The position numbers and the translations under genes were made by a program. 64,000 nucleotides of DNA from Skeletonema tropicum (Eukaryota > Bacillariophyta > Thalassiosirophyceae > Thalassiosirales > Thalassiosiraceae): the NCBI GenBank assembly GCA_037178625.1, contig CM074140.1:62001-126000 (forward strand), read 5' to 3'. Positions 28,140 to 38,927 of the stretch are shown piece by piece. Position 1 is the stretch's first letter; every line of letters begins with the position of its first letter. The notes beneath the pieces were generated by a model that was not told where the DNA came from, ran no database searches, and worked only from the letters and a program-made list of their open reading frames with translations.

Positions 28140-30535
28140 ACTAGTGAGCTTGAAAAATCGATTAGCTGAGATAGATGCTACGATATGGATGGAAGATGCC
28201 ACAATCCCAGCACTGCAGAGGGAAGGCGATCAATCAATTATGGAAGCATTTATTCGACGGAAAATAAAGCCATCGATATTGAGAAAGCTCAATGCAGTCC
28301 GTATCTATATGCGAGTGATCACATTAGCAGACCTAGTGGTTGAGAATGGAGAATATATCGGAAATACAACGCTGGGGGGCAATTTTGTAGCGGGATCTGA
28401 TTGGAGATGGCCGCAAATTCCATGCCCTCCGAAGAAGTGGTTCTCCTTGTTTCGTAGGTGTATACGAGAAACATTCTGCAATAGATTGGATAGTCGCCAC
28501 CACCACACCAATTCAATGGAACTTGACATACCACTTGGAAAGTGGTTTCCGGTGAAACGGAACACATGGTATGACTGCTACCGAGGTAAGGGGGTGATCT
28601 ACAAACGAGGAGAGACAGCCACTGGTGAAAGCTTTATTCAGAAGCTAACAGAACAACCAGTGCAAAGCGGGTTCTACAAATATGAATGTGACGTCAACGC
28701 TATACCGCTAGAGTGTTATCCGATGAAAATGACAGAGGTAGATGAGGGTGTATGGACTCGCCGTCCGTATCAGATGGCACAACAGCAACAGCAGGAAGCT
28801 AAGCCTCCGGGATACGTGACCGAAAATACACACCTACCAGGCACGGAAATGAAGCCAAAGAAGACAGGTAGTGATGGTTCTGTCCTTCGAGTGCACAATG
28901 TGGCAGCGGCAGCATGGATTATCCCAACTAATCAAAACGAGTATGTCAAGGCATGTTTTTTGATGACAAACGTCAGCTCAGTAAACTCGTACCGAGCTGA
29001 ATTGGAAGGGTTGTACCGAGCGCTGTATCACTATACAATATCTTGGCATAGAATTGGGGCCAGACGACGATATTACTCAATGGTTTGATAATGAGTCAGG
29101 TGCTTTTACGAGTAATCGGCCAATAAAGACAGGACGGGACACAATACAACCTGAAGGAGATCTTTTGATGGCAATACAGCATCTACGGCAGAAGTTACCA
29201 TTTGGAGTAATTAGTCAGCACGTCCGGGGACACCAAGATACGGCCAAAAAGAAGACGGAACCGGACGAAAGTGACTGCGATTCATTAGAAACCACGGAAA
29301 GCGCATTGGGAAAAGAGAAAGACCTGGATGGATTGGATGACAACGCTATGATCAACATTGCGTGCGACGAATTAGCGGGAGAAACAACGGCAGCAGCCAT
29401 TGAGAATCCCATCCAACTACCACCTGAGCAAGAAATATTACAGATGCCGTATGAGGGATCAAAAGCAGTTTTACGAATAGGGAATAAGTGGATCACAGCT
29501 GGGATGCGAAGCCACGTCAACAAAGCGCGTCGGGAACCAATCCTCCGGAAATATATCAAGCGAAGACACGGATGGACGGACGAGCAATATGACAATGTGT
29601 ATTGGATGACGATAGGGGAAGTGAGACGGAAAAGTACCCTTAGCCAGCAGCGATTTACCTGCAAACTAATGCATGGCCTCCTCCCAGTGAATCACGTGAA
29701 GCAACATGAAACGCAAGTATCGCAGTGTCCGAACTGTCGGCAGTGTGATGACGAAACAATAGCACACGTGTTTCAATGTTCCCACCCGGATATGGCTGCG
29801 AAACGTGCTGCAATTATAGCAGCACTCCGGAAGAAAGGACTCCGGAAAATATCACGAAAAATACTACTCAGAGTGGCAAACTTGGTAGAACAATATGCAA
29901 ACGGAGGCGAGATTCGAACCACATCAGAATGCCCGAGGATCCAGGAAGCACTGGAAGCACAACGTGACCTCGGGTGGGATGACTTCTTCAGAGGATATCT
30001 GGTAAAAGAATGGTATCAAGCATTGGAGAGTACTCATCATGGGGACGCCCACCAGCAGTTTTATCAACTCCAAAAATTGATCTGGTATGAAGTTGCACTA
30101 CCGCAGTGGCATGAGCGAAACAGACTAGCTCATGGAACTCAGTCATTTGACAAGCAAATAGAGAGTGCACATTTAGCAGAGCAATTGGTATGGTACAGTC
30201 AACATCGAGAGGAGATGCCGCCAGGCTTTCACCAACGGTGGGCAAATCATAGTATTGACGAAATAAGCAATATGGATTTGGCTACTAGGCGAATGTGGGT
30301 GCATCACCTCAAGATAGGCAGGCAAGCGGTCGAGATGCGAGCAGAACAGCGGAAGAAAAGTCAACGAACTTTATCGTTCTACTTCAATGAATTCGGCCCA
30401 CCATTACCGCCACCTCAGCGGCAACGTGTAGCTGATGAAGCCGAGGAACACGCAAATAGAGTAGTATTGTATCGTGAGGAGGGACAGCCGACAATAGACG
30501 CAGTCCTCAATGAACTCGAGAAATCGACGACGTAA
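28140..30535 (+). pseudogene. RNase H plus zinc-knuckle C-terminal part of a LINE polyprotein
   Basis: Two overlapping frames (to 29088, then 29054-30535) differ by a +1 shift near 29040-29055 and together read as one protein. The first part corresponds to the region after the reverse transcriptase. An RNase H domain follows with all four expected acidic positions visible: GSDGSVL (D), YRAELEG (E), WFDNESG (D, after the shift) and VRGHQD (D). A Cys/His knuckle, CPNCRQCDDETIAHVFQC, sits near the middle of the second frame, followed by a long helical tail. I know this tail-RNase H-knuckle order from abundant diatom retroelements. The reverse transcriptase and any endonuclease are missing and the frame is broken, so it is inert. 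Confidence 0.8.
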
Positions 30536-30730
30536 ACAACCGTATGGTTGAACTAATCCTGGCCAGGAGACTATTTAGGTCTTCTGGCTTGGAGTGCGAT
30601 CTGAGAAACAGTTGTGGAGGCAGTGTAGAGCACTATCAATGCTACCGACACAGCACACATGTTGGTTAGTCATAATTTCGCCCCTAGAGGGCTAATCAGA
30701 CGTACTTTAAAATTTCTGTTATATTCTTTT
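28140..30730 (+). mobile_element. 5'-truncated LINE-type retrotransposon with 19-bp TSD
   Basis: The 19-bp sequence TAGGTGAAATAGTCCATTT occurs immediately before (28121-28139) and after (30731-30749) the element. The element starts abruptly inside a coding frame, lacks the reverse-transcriptase catalytic core, and ends with a non-coding 3' tail (30540-30730) finishing in a T-rich stretch. 5' truncation with a variable-length TSD is the signature of target-primed reverse transcription. Confidence 0.85.
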
Positions 30731-30853
30731 TAGGTGAAATAGTCCATTTTGGACCGATGCTTGCTATTGATTTAATAGTTATATAGCGGTCAACTAATTA
30801 ATAATTGTATTCGAATATACTTCCTCAAGGCTGCGAGCTCGTTGATGTACTTT

Positions 30854-30935
30854 TGCTGATCATATGCGAAAGTCGTACCACTGAGCCACTAGACGTCTAG
30901 TGGCTCAGTGGTACGACTTTCGCATATGATCAGCA
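30854..30935. repeat. 82-bp perfect palindrome, copy 1
   Basis: Arms of 41 bp with no spacer, centred between 30894 and 30895 (CTAGAC|GTCTAG). I checked base pairing position by position and found no mismatch. It contains GTGGCTCAGTGGTACGAC, a tRNA box-A-like phrase, in both orientations. The left flank extends the similarity to the element at 58895, in reverse orientation, for about 20 more bases. Confidence 0.95.
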
Positions 30936-31178
30936 TTTCTGCGTGTCAGTTTGGGTTCAACATGTTGAAAGGTGCGCTCTATGAAGAGCATACTCAGATG
31001 GTTGTTTTGTGTTTTGTGCGGTGTTGCCTAGCTTTGAAAAATCGCACCAAAATTTTTTGGTGCGATTTTCTCATCGCGGTAGCCAGTGCCGGACATAGAT
31101 GGGCGCGTGGCCAAGGGTAAATACTTACTGATGATGTAAAAAGTATCTAAAACATCAAATTCGGCGCCTACAACAAAC

Positions 31179-32150
31179 ATGGACGAGGAAGAAGACTTGG
31201 CGACGCTCATTTACAAGTCTAGCAAGACAGCAAAAGCCAGGGCTGCGGCTGCGGCTGCGGCTGCGGCTGCGGCTGAAAAGGAGAGAGAGAAGGGACAAAT
31301 GAAGGCTTTTTCTGCTTCTGTGGGAAGCCGAACATCTACTCGAAAGAGAGTAGATCAAGACGATGAAGCATTGACAGATCGTCCCAGAAAGAAGAGAGCT
31401 ATGAGTAAGAAGAAACAGCAGTCTTCCAAGAATGATAAAAAGGTTGGATTGAAGTATGCAAAGAAATTATGCTCTGCTGATCGATGCACAAATAATGCTA
31501 GGAATGGAGGAGTGTGCCAGAGGCATGGAGCAAAGGTCAATGTCTACTTATGCAGCAGCGAAGGATGCACAAATCATGCTAAGAAAGGAGGAGTGTGCGT
31601 GAGGCATGGCGCGAAGGTCAAGCTGTGCAGTAGTGAAAGATGCACGAATAATGCTCAGAAAGGAGGAGTGTGCAAAAGACATGGGGCAAAGCTCAAACTA
31701 TGTAGCACTGAAGGATGCACAAATCAAGCTAAGAAAGGAGGAGTGTGCATGAGGCATGGGGCAAAGCTCAAACTATGCAGCACTGAGGGATGCACGAATC
31801 AAGCTCAGAGAGGAGGAGTGTGCCAGAGGCATGGGGCAAAGCTCAAACTATGCAGCACTGAAGGATGCACAAATCATGCTAAGAAAGGTGGAGTGTGCGT
31901 GAGGCATGGAGCAAAGGTCAAGCGATGTAGCAGTGAAGGATGCACGAGTCATGCTAAGAAAGGGGGAGTGTGCAAGAGACATGGGACACACCGCAGTCCT
32001 TACGATGAATCTACTGTTTTTGGATCAGAGTTCGAGGAGACTACCGCTCCTTTAAATCTACCGCGTAAGAGCACTGCTGGTGCGTTTGACGCAAGAAGTA
32101 TTGATGTTCTTGGCGAGGTTGCTGTCTGTCAAGAAATCGTAGAATTCTAA
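31179..32150 (+). CDS. ZnF-3: intact tandem Cys-repeat protein
   Basis: 323 residues, unbroken. Residues 1-60 are MDEEEDLATLIYK followed by an alanine run (AAAAAAAAAA, encoded by GCTGCG repeats) and Glu/Lys. Residues 61-95 are basic (RKKRAMSKKKQQ). Seven repeats of about 23 residues follow, for example LCSTEGCTNQAKKGGVCMRHG, each with C-x4-C-x9-C-x2-H spacing. The tail has SPYDESTVFGSEFEETTAP and ends VAVCQEIVEF. The repeats presumably bind zinc; similar repeats occur in plant WRKY19-like proteins. The function and partner are unknown; a basic N-terminus suggests a nuclear protein. It is convergent with MYND-5. It is the only member of the three without a frame lesion, so it is the best candidate for an expressed protein. 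Confidence 0.85.
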   Translation: MDEEEDLATLIYKSSKTAKARAAAAAAAAAAAEKEREKGQMKAFSASVGSRTSTRKRVDQDDEALTDRPRKKRAMSKKKQQSSKNDKKVGLKYAKKLCSADRCTNNARNGGVCQRHGAKVNVYLCSSEGCTNHAKKGGVCVRHGAKVKLCSSERCTNNAQKGGVCKRHGAKLKLCSTEGCTNQAKKGGVCMRHGAKLKLCSTEGCTNQAQRGGVCQRHGAKLKLCSTEGCTNHAKKGGVCVRHGAKVKRCSSEGCTSHAKKGGVCKRHGTHRSPYDESTVFGSEFEETTAPLNLPRKSTAGAFDARSIDVLGEVAVCQEIVEF

Positions 32151-32584
32151 TACTCACGAACGGTTCATTATTTCCCCATACATTCTGAAAGTTAACTTTG
32201 AGAGGAGAATAGTTGATTGTTGCAACTGATACAAAAGTTTCCGTTCGTGAAATTTGAAGGTGTGTTATTAGGATTATTATTCAGCTGAATTTGAGATGTA
32301 GCTAAGCTTATAGGAAGGATGTACAGAGTTGGTGAATGCAAACTTGTTTATTTTGCATCTGATTCTTGACGGTCTAATCAAGTTATCCTAAGTACTATTG
32401 GATCTCGTGTTCATGCAACAATTTCTATAGTTTTCGTGGAATCTTCATGTTTAACAGAGTGAATATTTGTGTATGCACACTAATACAGCCATTGTCAAAT
32501 TCGATACAGTTGGGGAATGAGCGTCGATGCTCTGCTGGGAAACATTCCATATTATTTACATGACGACCTCCAGAGTAGATACAA

Positions 32585-33395
32585 TCATAGTCTTTTGCCT
32601 TGGCAGCCAGCAGCCCATTTTGATCGTCTCTTGAATGCAGCTTTCTCTTCCGCAATATCGCCACAGTACTCTTTGTGTCGTTTCCAGTCGGCCTTTTGGC
32701 ATTCAATCGAACAGTAATTTGCTTCCCCGCATCGAGCGCAACAAAGCATCTTGCCTCGTTCTACCCTCTTCCCAGGTAGACTGCGTGTCTTGTTGCAGCA
32801 CCAGCCCATCTTCTTAAATGACTTGACCTCTTCATACTTTTCATCTAGACAGGCACACGGAATGCGCTTTCTGTAATATCGGGCTAGCGTGTGTTCATCA
32901 GCGCCATGCAATTCACAGACCTTTGTCCAACAAAGAATAGCTTTAGATTTTTCCACATCAACTGCAATCAACTCCTGGAAGTAAGATGAAACAACGGCAC
33001 ACAGCTGAGCAGTTGCATTTTCTCCTTTCAGAAAAAAGTGTGTACCGACGGACACAAGAATGGACACAATTGATTCCAACTTGGAAGAATACACTTCATC
33101 AATTTTTCTAGCGCTGTCGCCATGTCAGCTGCGTTGATTCTAACGCGCTGCCTTTTGAATTGAATGCAGGAAAAGGAACAAATGTTTGGATGAACTCATG
33201 GCAAATGGGTGATATATCGTCTGATCCATGATCGCACTTCATTGTCGAGCCTTGGCTGTGGCTGATCTGCAGCCCCGGCATCTGCGCTTCAAGAGAAACT
33301 ACCTGCCGCTGATTGGCTGCCGCTACCGCTGCCTTGCTCTGCTCCTCTCGTGCAGCCTTCCGTGCCTTGCCTTTGGCCTTCTTCCTCGACGGCAT
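32585..33395 (-). pseudogene. MYND-5: MYND gene with one frameshift and a lost finger Cys
   Basis: Starts MPSRKKAKGKARKAAREEQ at 33395 and reads in family register to GSALE. A deletion near 33120-33140 shifts the frame, and the rest (AADMATALEKIDEVYSSKLE to AFKRR) continues in another frame to 32585. In the MYND finger the second ligand is changed: CCNKTR instead of CCNPNC or CYNKTC. The remaining ligands (CARC, NYCSIEC, HKEYC) are kept. The N-terminal basic segment is a few residues shorter than in paralogues. A frameshift plus a ligand loss indicate decay. Confidence 0.83.
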
Positions 33396-33517
33396 TACGA
33401 TAGCAGCTCTCATCTCTAGAGAGAGGATGGGACAAGGGACACCTACCAAGCCGTTTGCAGAATGATTGGCGTCATTGTTTGGCACGGCGGGGGCGCGGGG
33501 GCTTGATTTTTCCAAAA

Positions 33518-33546
33518 GTGTTGAGTAGTACCGGGTGATTACGTAC
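33518..33546. promoter_or_regulatory. Conserved upstream motif, copy 5
   Basis: GTGTTGAGTAGTACCGGGTG then ATTACGTAC, about 125 bp 5' of MYND-5. It keeps the TTACGTAC core, with small insertions in the left half. Confidence 0.45.
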
Positions 33547-33589
33547 ATATGTAGAGTGCACGTCATTCAAGGCAAGGCAAAGCATAGAG

Positions 33590-34440
33590 AGAAGAGGCCC
33601 ATGCATGCAGGTTTGTTCCTCTTGTGAAGTTAGTTGGACATCCAAAGAGATGCATTCACTGTCGACAAGTCAAGAGCAAGTTAGTAATTGAGATCATGAG
33701 TCAATTAATTGATACCCAAACCGTGACAAGAAGTACAAAAGGATGTTGCTTGCAATGGTGTGGGTGTGGAAGTTGAAGGAGATAGAGTTGTTGGTAAGCA
33801 GCAGACGGTAATAGAAACTCTAGAGAGATGGAACAGCTACATCAAGAAAGAAGTATTGCAAAGTAGGCGGTAATGTCTAGGCAAGGATATCCATATCCAT
33901 ATGTTGAAGAATATTCTTTCCTGTCAACCACTAATGATAATGAGATGGAGAGTCTAAGGTGGGGCTGGTGCTGGTCCTCGTGCTGCACAAAAGATAGGAG
34001 AAGTTGACCCTGCGTCGACAAAAAGAAAAGACAAAGGGTAGCAAAGACAACAAAGGGTATCGTGAATCCAATAAATACTGGAATTTGCCTGCATTACAAC
34101 TGGAAGATTGCAATGATCTACCATGCAGCTGCGCTGAGGCTGAGGAGGAATCACAGTGTGTCGCTACAAGCAGTAAGAAGTTGCCATTTGAAGGTCCATC
34201 CTATTGCTATTTATGCACCGGTATCTCTAAATTACTGATTGCTGTTGCAAGAAGTTACAAGTTACAAGAAGTATTACAATGTAATTTTTGCTTGGAGCTT
34301 GCTTTGACGCAAGAACTTCGGCAAGAAAGCTCATCTCACAATTTGGATTCGCCAAATCTTTCTCGTAGTCGAGAATTCTCACAAGGTGCGCCAATGCTAC
34401 TCACACAAAAGATGCTGACGAATGACGATGGCATGAATGC
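33590..34440. repeat. Unit blocks U (copy 4) and V (copy 2)
   Basis: A direct copy of 27030-27846 without the MITE. V ends near 34360, where the duplication array stops; unique sequence leads to the next gene. No gene is supported in it. Confidence 0.65.
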
Positions 34441-34550
34441 ATGATAGAAGTGTGATACATACAAGACCGATTTGGAAGGATAAGAAGCAATTTCAATTGA
34501 TATCATCCTCTTAATACATTTATTGACGACACCGTAGTTATATTGGAACG

Positions 34551-37004
34551 ATGACCGGCGAATCCCCTCAAGACGCCACGGCCAACTACGCTCGAGACGC
34601 CCGAGCTAGCCCATCGAGCAACCCCATGGAACCAGCTCGCGGTGTCTCCGATGGTAAAACCACCGCCGCCATGTCCACCCACAAGGGCATCTCGGGAACA
34701 ATCTTCGAGGCGGCCTTTGTCGATCCAGCGTACACGTGGCCTCCAGCCGAGGGGCAGGGGAAGAATGCCATCGAGCTACAGGCTTCCACTGCGCTTATGA
34801 AGAGTGCCGCGCCCCATGATGCGATTGATGAGTTGGATGATGATGAAGTTAGTTTGACGCCGAGTATGATGTCCAGTGACGATGAGGGGCATCAATCACG
34901 CCATCGCAGCAAACGAACGACCACCACTATCACCACCCAAAAGAAGGGATTCCTGTGCTGCAAATCTTCCACCGATGAACAAATCATATCCAACACCTCC
35001 AACGATCTCGTGCCCAATCCATCCTTCAACTCCAAAAAGGCCGAACGGCGTGCGGAACGTCATCGTCGCATCCTTGCCAAGAAAAAGAAACGTCGTCGGG
35101 AAGCCCGTGCACGAGAACGGTACCGTCGTGTTCCTGAAGGGATTTTAATTTATCGTCTTGACACGTCCGATCGAACTGTCACACTTGTCAGTGGACCGAG
35201 TAGTAATACGGATATGAATTCATTGATGAAGCAAATGGTGGTGATTAATGCCAAGCCCAGTAGTGACATTTCGAGACGTGGGATTATTCTAACGGGGGTG
35301 AGGGGGGAGATGCATACGCTGGTAGCATGTGAGCAACGTACGGCGATTGCATGGTTGGAATCGATGGATATGATGTTGGCAAGTAAGCCCAATGATGCCA
35401 CGAGGGCTGCCATTGAAGATCAGTTGGGGGAGAGTATCCCCATGAGTCATCGTGTGCTTTCTCAAAAGTCGACTCATAGTAATTGGGCTAGGGGGAAGGA
35501 ATCCACGTTGTCACAATCGGAACGTGATGAAATTGAAGAGCGCTATGTCAATTTGGCGGCGTATTCCAATAACTTGATTCGGGCGGGGGCACTCCCCAGT
35601 GGTGGTACTAATGCCGGTTCTCAAGGAAAAGGAAAGGGCGGTAAAACTGCTGCTACTGCTCCCGGGGGAGGTGGGGGGATTTATTATACCGTCACACAAA
35701 TCCATGATGATGGAGAAGAGTATGATGAAGAAACATTGGAGAGTATTGCCAAGCGTCGTGCGGTGATTAAAGATTCATGGGACTTCTTTCGTATGGTGTG
35801 TTCGTTGCTGCGTGATAAACGCAAGTATGATGAGGTATTCCGAAAGTTGCAGTTGGATCCGGTCTACTCGTATTTGAATTCCATGACGGGGTTGAATGAT
35901 CCGGGAGATGATATGGCCATGGGTGGGAATATTGGTGCGGATAAGCCCATTACTCAAATGCATTTTGAAGAGTATGATCAGATGAGTAGTTCGCAGATTG
36001 CCAAGGATTTGGTTCGGCGTGCAGAGGTGGCGCTCCCTTCACTTGTGGAGATTTGCAAGGCGTTGGCTGGATCACTTGGGATGGAAGAGGTGGGAGTTGG
36101 ACCTGTCAAGGATGCAAGTGCAGCATTGCGCAAGGCGGAAAAGAAGTATGAGGGGGATGTGTTGAAGGTTACTGACTATTGTCGTGCGTTGTTGGTGGTG
36201 AAGGATTTCCCCACCCTCTTGGCGTTGTTGGAGTTGGCACGTGATTCGTTTGGTCCGCTAATTCGTCGTGTCAAACTTAGTACATTGAAGAGTGATCGCA
36301 ATGCCAAACCTGGTGGATATCGTGATTGTATCATCAATCTTGAATTGAAAGATCACATTTGTGAGATTCAGATTCACATGTGGCCCATGTGGGTAATTTG
36401 TGGAGTGGATGGGTTCCGTCATTATCGTCACTGTCTAGAGTACTCGACTGATACTTTTGGGGATCCGTATGAAGCATTGGCAGGGTTGGATCGTAAGACC
36501 ATGGCCGAGCTGATTGTCATGGCAGAAGAGGCTGTGGCAGACATGCCATTGGAGACGTTGGAGTGGTATCACGAAAAGTTCATTTTGGATTACTTCGCCG
36601 AGGTGGGCTTGTTCCTTCATCATGGCCTGTACGAATGGGCCGAGACGACCTTGAGAGCGCTCATCAAGTTGCGATGTCAATCTCCTGATATTGGACCGGA
36701 CCATCATGAGACTATTACATTATACAAGTACCTCGAACAGGCACTTCGTGCACAGAAGAGGCTTGACGAGGCGGATGAAGTTGCTGCAAAGATAGAAGAG
36801 AATAAGAAGCTCAAGTCGAATGAGAAGGTTGAGGCAGACAAGTCAGTTTGGGATGAGTGGATTACGGAACCCTTCGAGAGCATCGTAGACCCGAATAAGA
36901 AGGAACGTGAGGAAGAGGAACGTATCAAGAAGGAAGTACGAGCTAGCAAAAAGGCTTGGAGGAGGATTCGTGAGGAGAGATTCAAGTTTCTTGATGCCAA
37001 CTAA
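34551..37004 (+). CDS. Large protein with PH-like and RelA/SpoT-like regions
   Basis: An intronless frame of 817 residues. Residues 1-160 are low-complexity with an acidic patch (DELDDDE). Residues 160-192 are an extremely basic helix (KKAERRAERHRRILAKKKK). Residues 194-278 look like a PH-type fold: a strand-rich start (PEGILIYRLDTSDRTVTLV) and a C-terminal helix with a conserved-type Trp (AIAWLESMDMML). Residues 530-630 resemble a RelA/SpoT nucleotidyltransferase-like core: KYEGDVLKVTDYCRALLVV, PGGYRDCIINLEL, CEIQIHMWPMW, GFRHYRHCLEYS. Residues 690-745 look like a TPR-type helical pair, and the end is charged (KKEREEEERIKKEVRASKK). The domain calls are by eye and tentative; (p)ppGpp-synthetase activity is not shown. 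Its 3' end is duplicated at 38928. Confidence 0.65.
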   Translation: MTGESPQDATANYARDARASPSSNPMEPARGVSDGKTTAAMSTHKGISGTIFEAAFVDPAYTWPPAEGQGKNAIELQASTALMKSAAPHDAIDELDDDEVSLTPSMMSSDDEGHQSRHRSKRTTTTITTQKKGFLCCKSSTDEQIISNTSNDLVPNPSFNSKKAERRAERHRRILAKKKKRRREARARERYRRVPEGILIYRLDTSDRTVTLVSGPSSNTDMNSLMKQMVVINAKPSSDISRRGIILTGVRGEMHTLVACEQRTAIAWLESMDMMLASKPNDATRAAIEDQLGESIPMSHRVLSQKSTHSNWARGKESTLSQSERDEIEERYVNLAAYSNNLIRAGALPSGGTNAGSQGKGKGGKTAATAPGGGGGIYYTVTQIHDDGEEYDEETLESIAKRRAVIKDSWDFFRMVCSLLRDKRKYDEVFRKLQLDPVYSYLNSMTGLNDPGDDMAMGGNIGADKPITQMHFEEYDQMSSSQIAKDLVRRAEVALPSLVEICKALAGSLGMEEVGVGPVKDASAALRKAEKKYEGDVLKVTDYCRALLVVKDFPTLLALLELARDSFGPLIRRVKLSTLKSDRNAKPGGYRDCIINLELKDHICEIQIHMWPMWVICGVDGFRHYRHCLEYSTDTFGDPYEALAGLDRKTMAELIVMAEEAVADMPLETLEWYHEKFILDYFAEVGLFLHHGLYEWAETTLRALIKLRCQSPDIGPDHHETITLYKYLEQALRAQKRLDEADEVAAKIEENKKLKSNEKVEADKSVWDEWITEPFESIVDPNKKEREEEERIKKEVRASKKAWRRIREERFKFLDAN

Positions 37005-37109
37005 GTAAGTAAGGAGAGGGGAGAGAGAAATGAATAGCAAGAAGTTTTATGTTACTGTTAGGTGTTCGGGCAACAATGTTTGTTGATTAATTGTGCCCTC
37101 GACTCTAGA

Positions 37110-38927
37110 TGAAAAATAATGATTAACAAGTAAATGAGTAAGATTGAAGATGTTCATGTGGTTGGAAAGCTATCGGTGCACCCTTGAAGTCATTCAGCGT
37201 CACTTGTCCAACCCAAACTACTGCGCACTCTACCCATCCTCTCCAAATTCACGTTTCCCTTTATATCGTTTGTTCAAACAGTCCAATCAAGATGATGAGT
37301 AGTGATTTGGAAAGCTCTTGTTGCGCTCTATCGATTGGGCATATTGCCAAGGCCAAATATTGATTCTTTGCCAATCGACTCAACTAAATCGACCCCTCTA
37401 GAATCCGGAATGTCGAGCCAAAGTCGCCCCAAATTTCAATTTTTCAACAAAATGAACAGAATATCCACCAGCACCATTACTGCCATCACCATTTTCAATA
37501 TAGTCAACAAAAACGTCAAAATCGACGAATCCTTCACTAAAATAATCACTGCTCGGCCTCCCTGCGGTCGCCCTCGCTATAATACACTCTTTTTTAAAGC
37601 AGCGGCGTCATTGATAATTGTTACGTGTAAGATATCAAAAAGCGACCACTTTAATGCGGTGTGATCCAGACAGTTGGCACGGTGTATTAGTAATAGTTCT
37701 AAACAGTGCTCGGGCAGAGCGAGGGCCACACTATTTGATGATCAGCCTCATTGATGTTAAATTGGCACGTCGAAGATCAAAACGCTTCGCTGAAGAACGA
37801 AGCATCGATCAGGTAAGATCCAAACAGTTGGTACGAACCTCATCATCACCCGGCTATGCTCGGCAATGTTTGTTGCTGCTGCTGTTTCATTGGCATTGGT
37901 TGCTGCTGTTGTGATGTTGATTTGGTTGTTGTTGCTGCTGCTGTTGTTGTGTATCGTCCGTTTATTAGAGCAGCAACCAAATGAACAGCACAACAGCAGC
38001 AGCAGCCAATGGTGGAAGGATTATCATGTCATATTGTATAATTGTTATATCGTAGGAAGGCGAGCCGACCGAAGGGAGGTGAGCCAAATAGTGATGAAGG
38101 ATAGTAAGATGGATGATTAGTAAGATGGAAATGAGTATTGATTACTGAATGGTGAAGCACCCGTACCAACTGTCATTGACGGTGCAAGATTAAGGCTATC
38201 GTTCTTCAGCGAAGCGTTCTTAGTCGGGGGCGAGGGCGACCGGTAGGGAGGCCGAGCACCGTTAATTAATGGATGCGCTAGTGCCAACCTATCATGTTAT
38301 CGCATCATTAAAGTGGTCGCTTTTCTGGATTTTCAACGTGCCAACTGGAATTGACGGTGCTGTTCAAAAAGACGATCTTCCGCGAGGGCTTTGCCCGAGC
38401 AGTGTTTAGTTTGTTTTGTTGATAATGGTACTAATCGATAGAGATTGAAAAGAGCTTTCGATTGGTTGTCATATTGTCAAATTTGATTATTTGGACCTCT
38501 CCATTGAAAATTCTGGCTGTGGTCTGTGGTGCCGGATTTGACCCTGACGGTCACTTTCTAGCCATGTTTTTGACAGGGACGATCTGTAAAAAGTCGTCCA
38601 ATCGACTTGATTATGCGCCTAATCGATAGAGCGCAATGAGAGCTTTCCAAAACGACACTTATCGCCTTCATTGGCCATCTAGAAGGAAAGATATCGGCCA
38701 TTGTGATTGTGTCCTTTTTTAGCAGCTGCACTGTCTCTCTGACATGTCTTGCTGAGAAGGTGGTGCCGCTTCAAAAATCAAGATGCCCGTCTCAAATTAC
38801 ATACCGCCATCAAGCAACAGAGCAATACAATGATAAAACCACTGTGCTACTGTTCCACGCCATCACCGTCTTCCTCTTCTATTCACTGCTTCTATATTAC
38901 TGTAGCACGATGGAAGATCATCAGACA
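37110..38927. repeat. Inverted-repeat-rich insertion-like block
   Basis: Several segments recur in inverse order and orientation about a centre near 37990. These are 37298-37340 with 38614-38656 (GCGCTCTATCGATT); 37550-37576 with 38225-38257 (CTCGGCCTCCCT, GTCGCCCTCGC); 37639-37656 with 38308-38326 (AAAGCGACCACTTTAATG); and 37784-37802 with 38197-38215 (CTTCGCTGAAGAACGA). The arms are about 0.7 kb and imperfect, like a decayed fold-back element. The block is flanked by direct copies of the 3' end of the 817-residue gene. A CTG/TTG-rich tract lies at 37872-37955. No gene is supported. Confidence 0.65.

Larger units (their letters stand above)
27851..31082. mobile_element. TIR element (622 bp before nested insertion) with CCAG TSD
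   Basis: Inverted ends of about 27 bp, starting CTACCGCGATGA.AAAATCGC at 27851 and ending with the inverse at 31082, are flanked by CCAG at 27847-27850 and 31083-31086. The related locus upstream of ZnF-1 (6704-6745) has the flanks joined with a single CCAG, an empty site. Subterminal similarity continues to about 70 bp (CGCACAAAACACA on both sides). Subtracting the nested LINE and its TSD leaves 622 bp with no transposase, so this was a non-autonomous element. I cannot assign the superfamily. Confidence 0.75.

Noticed and set aside
37757..38120. Leu/Asn-rich frames around 37.9 kb
   Set aside because: Produced by CTG/TTG microsatellite-like sequence on both strands.
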